Part shown: positions 62,497 to 64,000 of the stretch, piece after piece
Layout of the letters: every line of letters starts with the position of its first letter
Numbering within the stretch: the stretch's first letter is position 1
Position numbers and translations under genes: made by a program
Notes under the pieces: generated by a model
What the model was told of the DNA's origin: nothing
Seen by the model: only the letters and a program-made list of their open reading frames with translations
Databases searched by the model: none
Source: Bacteroidota bacterium
GTDB taxonomy: Bacteria > Bacteroidota > Bacteroidia > Chitinophagales > Chitinophagaceae
Length of the DNA stretch: 64,000 nucleotides
Assembly: GCA_030706685.1 (NCBI GenBank)
Contig: JAUZOA010000017.1
Coordinates: 1-64,000 of the forward strand
Direction of reading: 5' to 3'

Positions 62497-63279
62497 ATGG
62501 ACAATTTAAACAAGAATTCCGTTTTGCAGGTAGAAGAGCTTTCTATTTCTTACGGCGATTTCAAAGCGGTTCGTAATGTTTCTTTTGATGTAAAAGCAGG
62601 CGAGATATTCGGCCTGCTTGGCCCTAATGGCGCCGGCAAAACCAGTACTTTGAGCGCTATTGAGGGATTGCTAAAACCGCAATCCGGTAATATTACCGTA
62701 GCAGGTTTTAGTATAAAAGACAAACCGCTGCATGTGCGAGCCAATATCGGCGTTCAATTGCAGGCTACCAGTTTTCAGCCCGAACTTTCTGTTGTCGAGA
62801 TACTCCGGTTATATGGTGGCATTTACGGGGTGGAAATGACTGATGAAAAACTCAGGGTAATACTGGAAAATATTAAATTAGAAACCGCTGCTTCTAAACG
62901 CTTTGGGCAATTGTCGGGCGGGGAACAGCAGCGGGTTTCCCTCGTGATTGCGATGATTCATAGCCCCATGCTGGTATTGCTGGATGAACCTACTACCGGG
63001 CTTGATCCGCAATCGCGCCGCCAACTTTGGGAACGTATGGAAGCCTTGAGGGAAAAAGATCATGGCATCCTGCTCACCACCCACTCGATGGAAGAAGCAG
63101 AGGCTGTATGTGATCGTATCGCTATTATTGATCACGGGCAGGTTATTAATATTGATACTCCCGAAGCTTTGATTGACAAACACCGTCATGACCCGGAAGT
63201 GATCAGTGCTTCCCGAAAGGGAAAAATAACTCTCGAGGATGTATTCATTGGCCTCACCGGTAAAGCTATCCGTTCATAA
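62497..63279 (+). CDS. ABC transporter ATP-binding protein
   Basis: 260 residues. Walker A is GPNGAGKTS (42-50), signature LSGGEQQRVSLV, Walker B MLVLLDEPTTGLD, and the H-loop LTTHSMEEAE. It is of the ABC-2 (DRA-type) exporter class. The next gene, starting 14 bases downstream, is its permease. The substrate is unknown. Confidence 0.95.
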   Translation: MDNLNKNSVLQVEELSISYGDFKAVRNVSFDVKAGEIFGLLGPNGAGKTSTLSAIEGLLKPQSGNITVAGFSIKDKPLHVRANIGVQLQATSFQPELSVVEILRLYGGIYGVEMTDEKLRVILENIKLETAASKRFGQLSGGEQQRVSLVIAMIHSPMLVLLDEPTTGLDPQSRRQLWERMEALREKDHGILLTTHSMEEAEAVCDRIAIIDHGQVINIDTPEALIDKHRHDPEVISASRKGKITLEDVFIGLTGKAIRS

Positions 63280-63293
63280 TAAAACAGGCAAAC

Positions 63294-64000
63294 ATGCAAA
63301 CGACAATACCATCAACGCCCTCGGTACTTTCTTCGCTGCTGCGGGCCGATTTTACTACGCAATGGCGCAACAGGAGATCAGTTATGCTTGTTGTGCTGGT
63401 GCCCGTTGTCATACTTATTTCCTGGAAAGGATTAGTTGCAAAACTTGGAGGAACATTTGTGCTTTCAAATTGCATCACGATCGGCCTGAATGCGATTGGT
63501 CTTATGGGTTATTCCAATGCAATCGCGCGCGACCGGGATAAGGGAGTGTTCCAGCGTTTGCGCGTAGCGCCAGTACCTTCCTGGTCTATTATGATCAGCC
63601 GTCTTTTGGTGCAACTCGCCATGATATTCATAGTGACTACGGCTATCTTCGTGGCAGGTGTTTATTTTGACAAGATCAATCTCAGTCCGGCAGGGTATGT
63701 ATTAGGATATGTGACAGCTATTATAGGAGGCGCTGTTTATCTCGCGCTTGGCCAGGCGATAGTTGGCCTTATCAAAAACCCTGAAACCGTCAATGCGGTG
63801 ACGCGTCTCACATATTTTATTTTTATTATGATCGGCATGTTCGGTGAGCTGGGTATGCTGGGGCATAAATTAGGAGAAGTGGTTCGGTGGTCGCCTTATG
63901 GCACCGTGAAACGGATGCTATCGGCCAGTATGGAGCCCTCCACCTGGAACCAGGACACAACGTTTTACTTATTGGCTACTATCGGCTATACCATCCTGTT
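63294..64000 (+). CDS. ABC-2 type permease (right-edge truncated)
   Basis: From the ATG at 63294, 235 codons are open to the window edge. The first residues are MQTTIPSTPSVLSSLLRADF. Membrane segments at about 35-60, 100-125 and 140-165 and the ABC-2 pattern RDRDKGVFQRLRVAPVPSW are visible. The last segment of ABC-2 permeases is cut off. It forms a unit with the ATP-binding protein upstream. Confidence 0.88.
   Translation, partial: MQTTIPSTPSVLSSLLRADFTTQWRNRRSVMLVVLVPVVILISWKGLVAKLGGTFVLSNCITIGLNAIGLMGYSNAIARDRDKGVFQRLRVAPVPSWSIMISRLLVQLAMIFIVTTAIFVAGVYFDKINLSPAGYVLGYVTAIIGGAVYLALGQAIVGLIKNPETVNAVTRLTYFIFIMIGMFGELGMLGHKLGEVVRWSPYGTVKRMLSASMEPSTWNQDTTFYLLATIGYTIL

Overview
The window is a chromosomal segment of a Bacteroidota bacterium, most likely of the Chitinophagaceae/Chitinophagales. 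The evidence is a TonB-linked outer-membrane protein with a CarboxypepD-reg-like N-terminus, a secreted M43 protease with a type IX secretion C-terminal domain, DUF3667, DUF6526 and HU-CCDC81 family proteins, several perfect or near-perfect TAnnTTTG (-7) promoter elements, and a tmRNA whose tag reads GNTQYAMAA. No taxonomic search was possible, so the family-level placement is an inference.

Layout. 1-7.3 kb: the start of a TonB-dependent receptor running off the left edge, a secreted YD-repeat-like protein, then a forward run of DUF3667, mazG and a 1249-residue NtrY-like histidine kinase, with mazG and the kinase overlapping by four bases. 7.4-14.1 kb: an accessory block, all on the minus strand (GT4 glycosyltransferase, VOC protein, DUF1801, TIGR03067-like lipoprotein, AraC regulator, ICMT-like methyltransferase, small ABM-like protein, Tat-signal cupin, and an ORF broken by a stop codon). 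Its spacers share short repeats, including an exact 22-bp repeat at two gene ends, so it resembles a decayed cassette array. 14.2-16.9 kb: polX-like PHP protein, a 27-residue Lys/Ala protein, rpmA, rplU. 17-21.5 kb: GH3-like enzyme, dxr, rseP, with a tandem duplication between GH3 and dxr. 21.6-30.5 kb: tmRNA, NarL-type response regulator, a 41-residue lipoprotein, a DEDDh exonuclease, a polyprenol-phosphate mannosyltransferase-like protein, an EamA transporter, a methyltransferase, an array of 11-bp repeats and a large S9 peptidase.

30.6-38.9 kb: hypothetical protein, histidine phosphatase lipoprotein, 2-oxoacid dehydrogenase E2, cinA, a small broken ORF, a PBP4-type DD-peptidase, DUF6526, site-2 protease, thioesterase, DoxX. 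39.1-47.9 kb: a probable envelope operon (1011-residue TPR protein, outer-membrane barrel, HU-CCDC81 membrane protein), then a methyltransferase, glutaminyl cyclotransferase and T9SS metalloprotease. 48-57.4 kb: M48 protease with LemA, dienelactone hydrolase, a c-type heme lipoprotein, two DinB proteins, CBS protein, WYL regulator, two GNATs, a polyphosphate-glucokinase-like ROK kinase, a KirBac-type channel and a tandem universal stress protein. 57.6-64 kb: duplicated DUF4389 protein, APS kinase with a sulfotransferase, a lipoprotein Ntn hydrolase, DedA protein, and an ABC-2 transporter whose permease runs off the right edge.

Most genes are housekeeping or ordinary envelope functions. I do not see a complete new defence or biosynthetic system. 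The most unusual signals are non-coding or architectural: a dispersed GTACGATGTACGCC palindrome family with a local tandem duplication, the repeat-bearing accessory block, TCACCACTCAC-like repeats inside the linkers of two proteins, an 11-bp phased repeat array, two short ORFs each broken by one in-frame stop, and a tiny basic protein downstream of rplU-rpmA.
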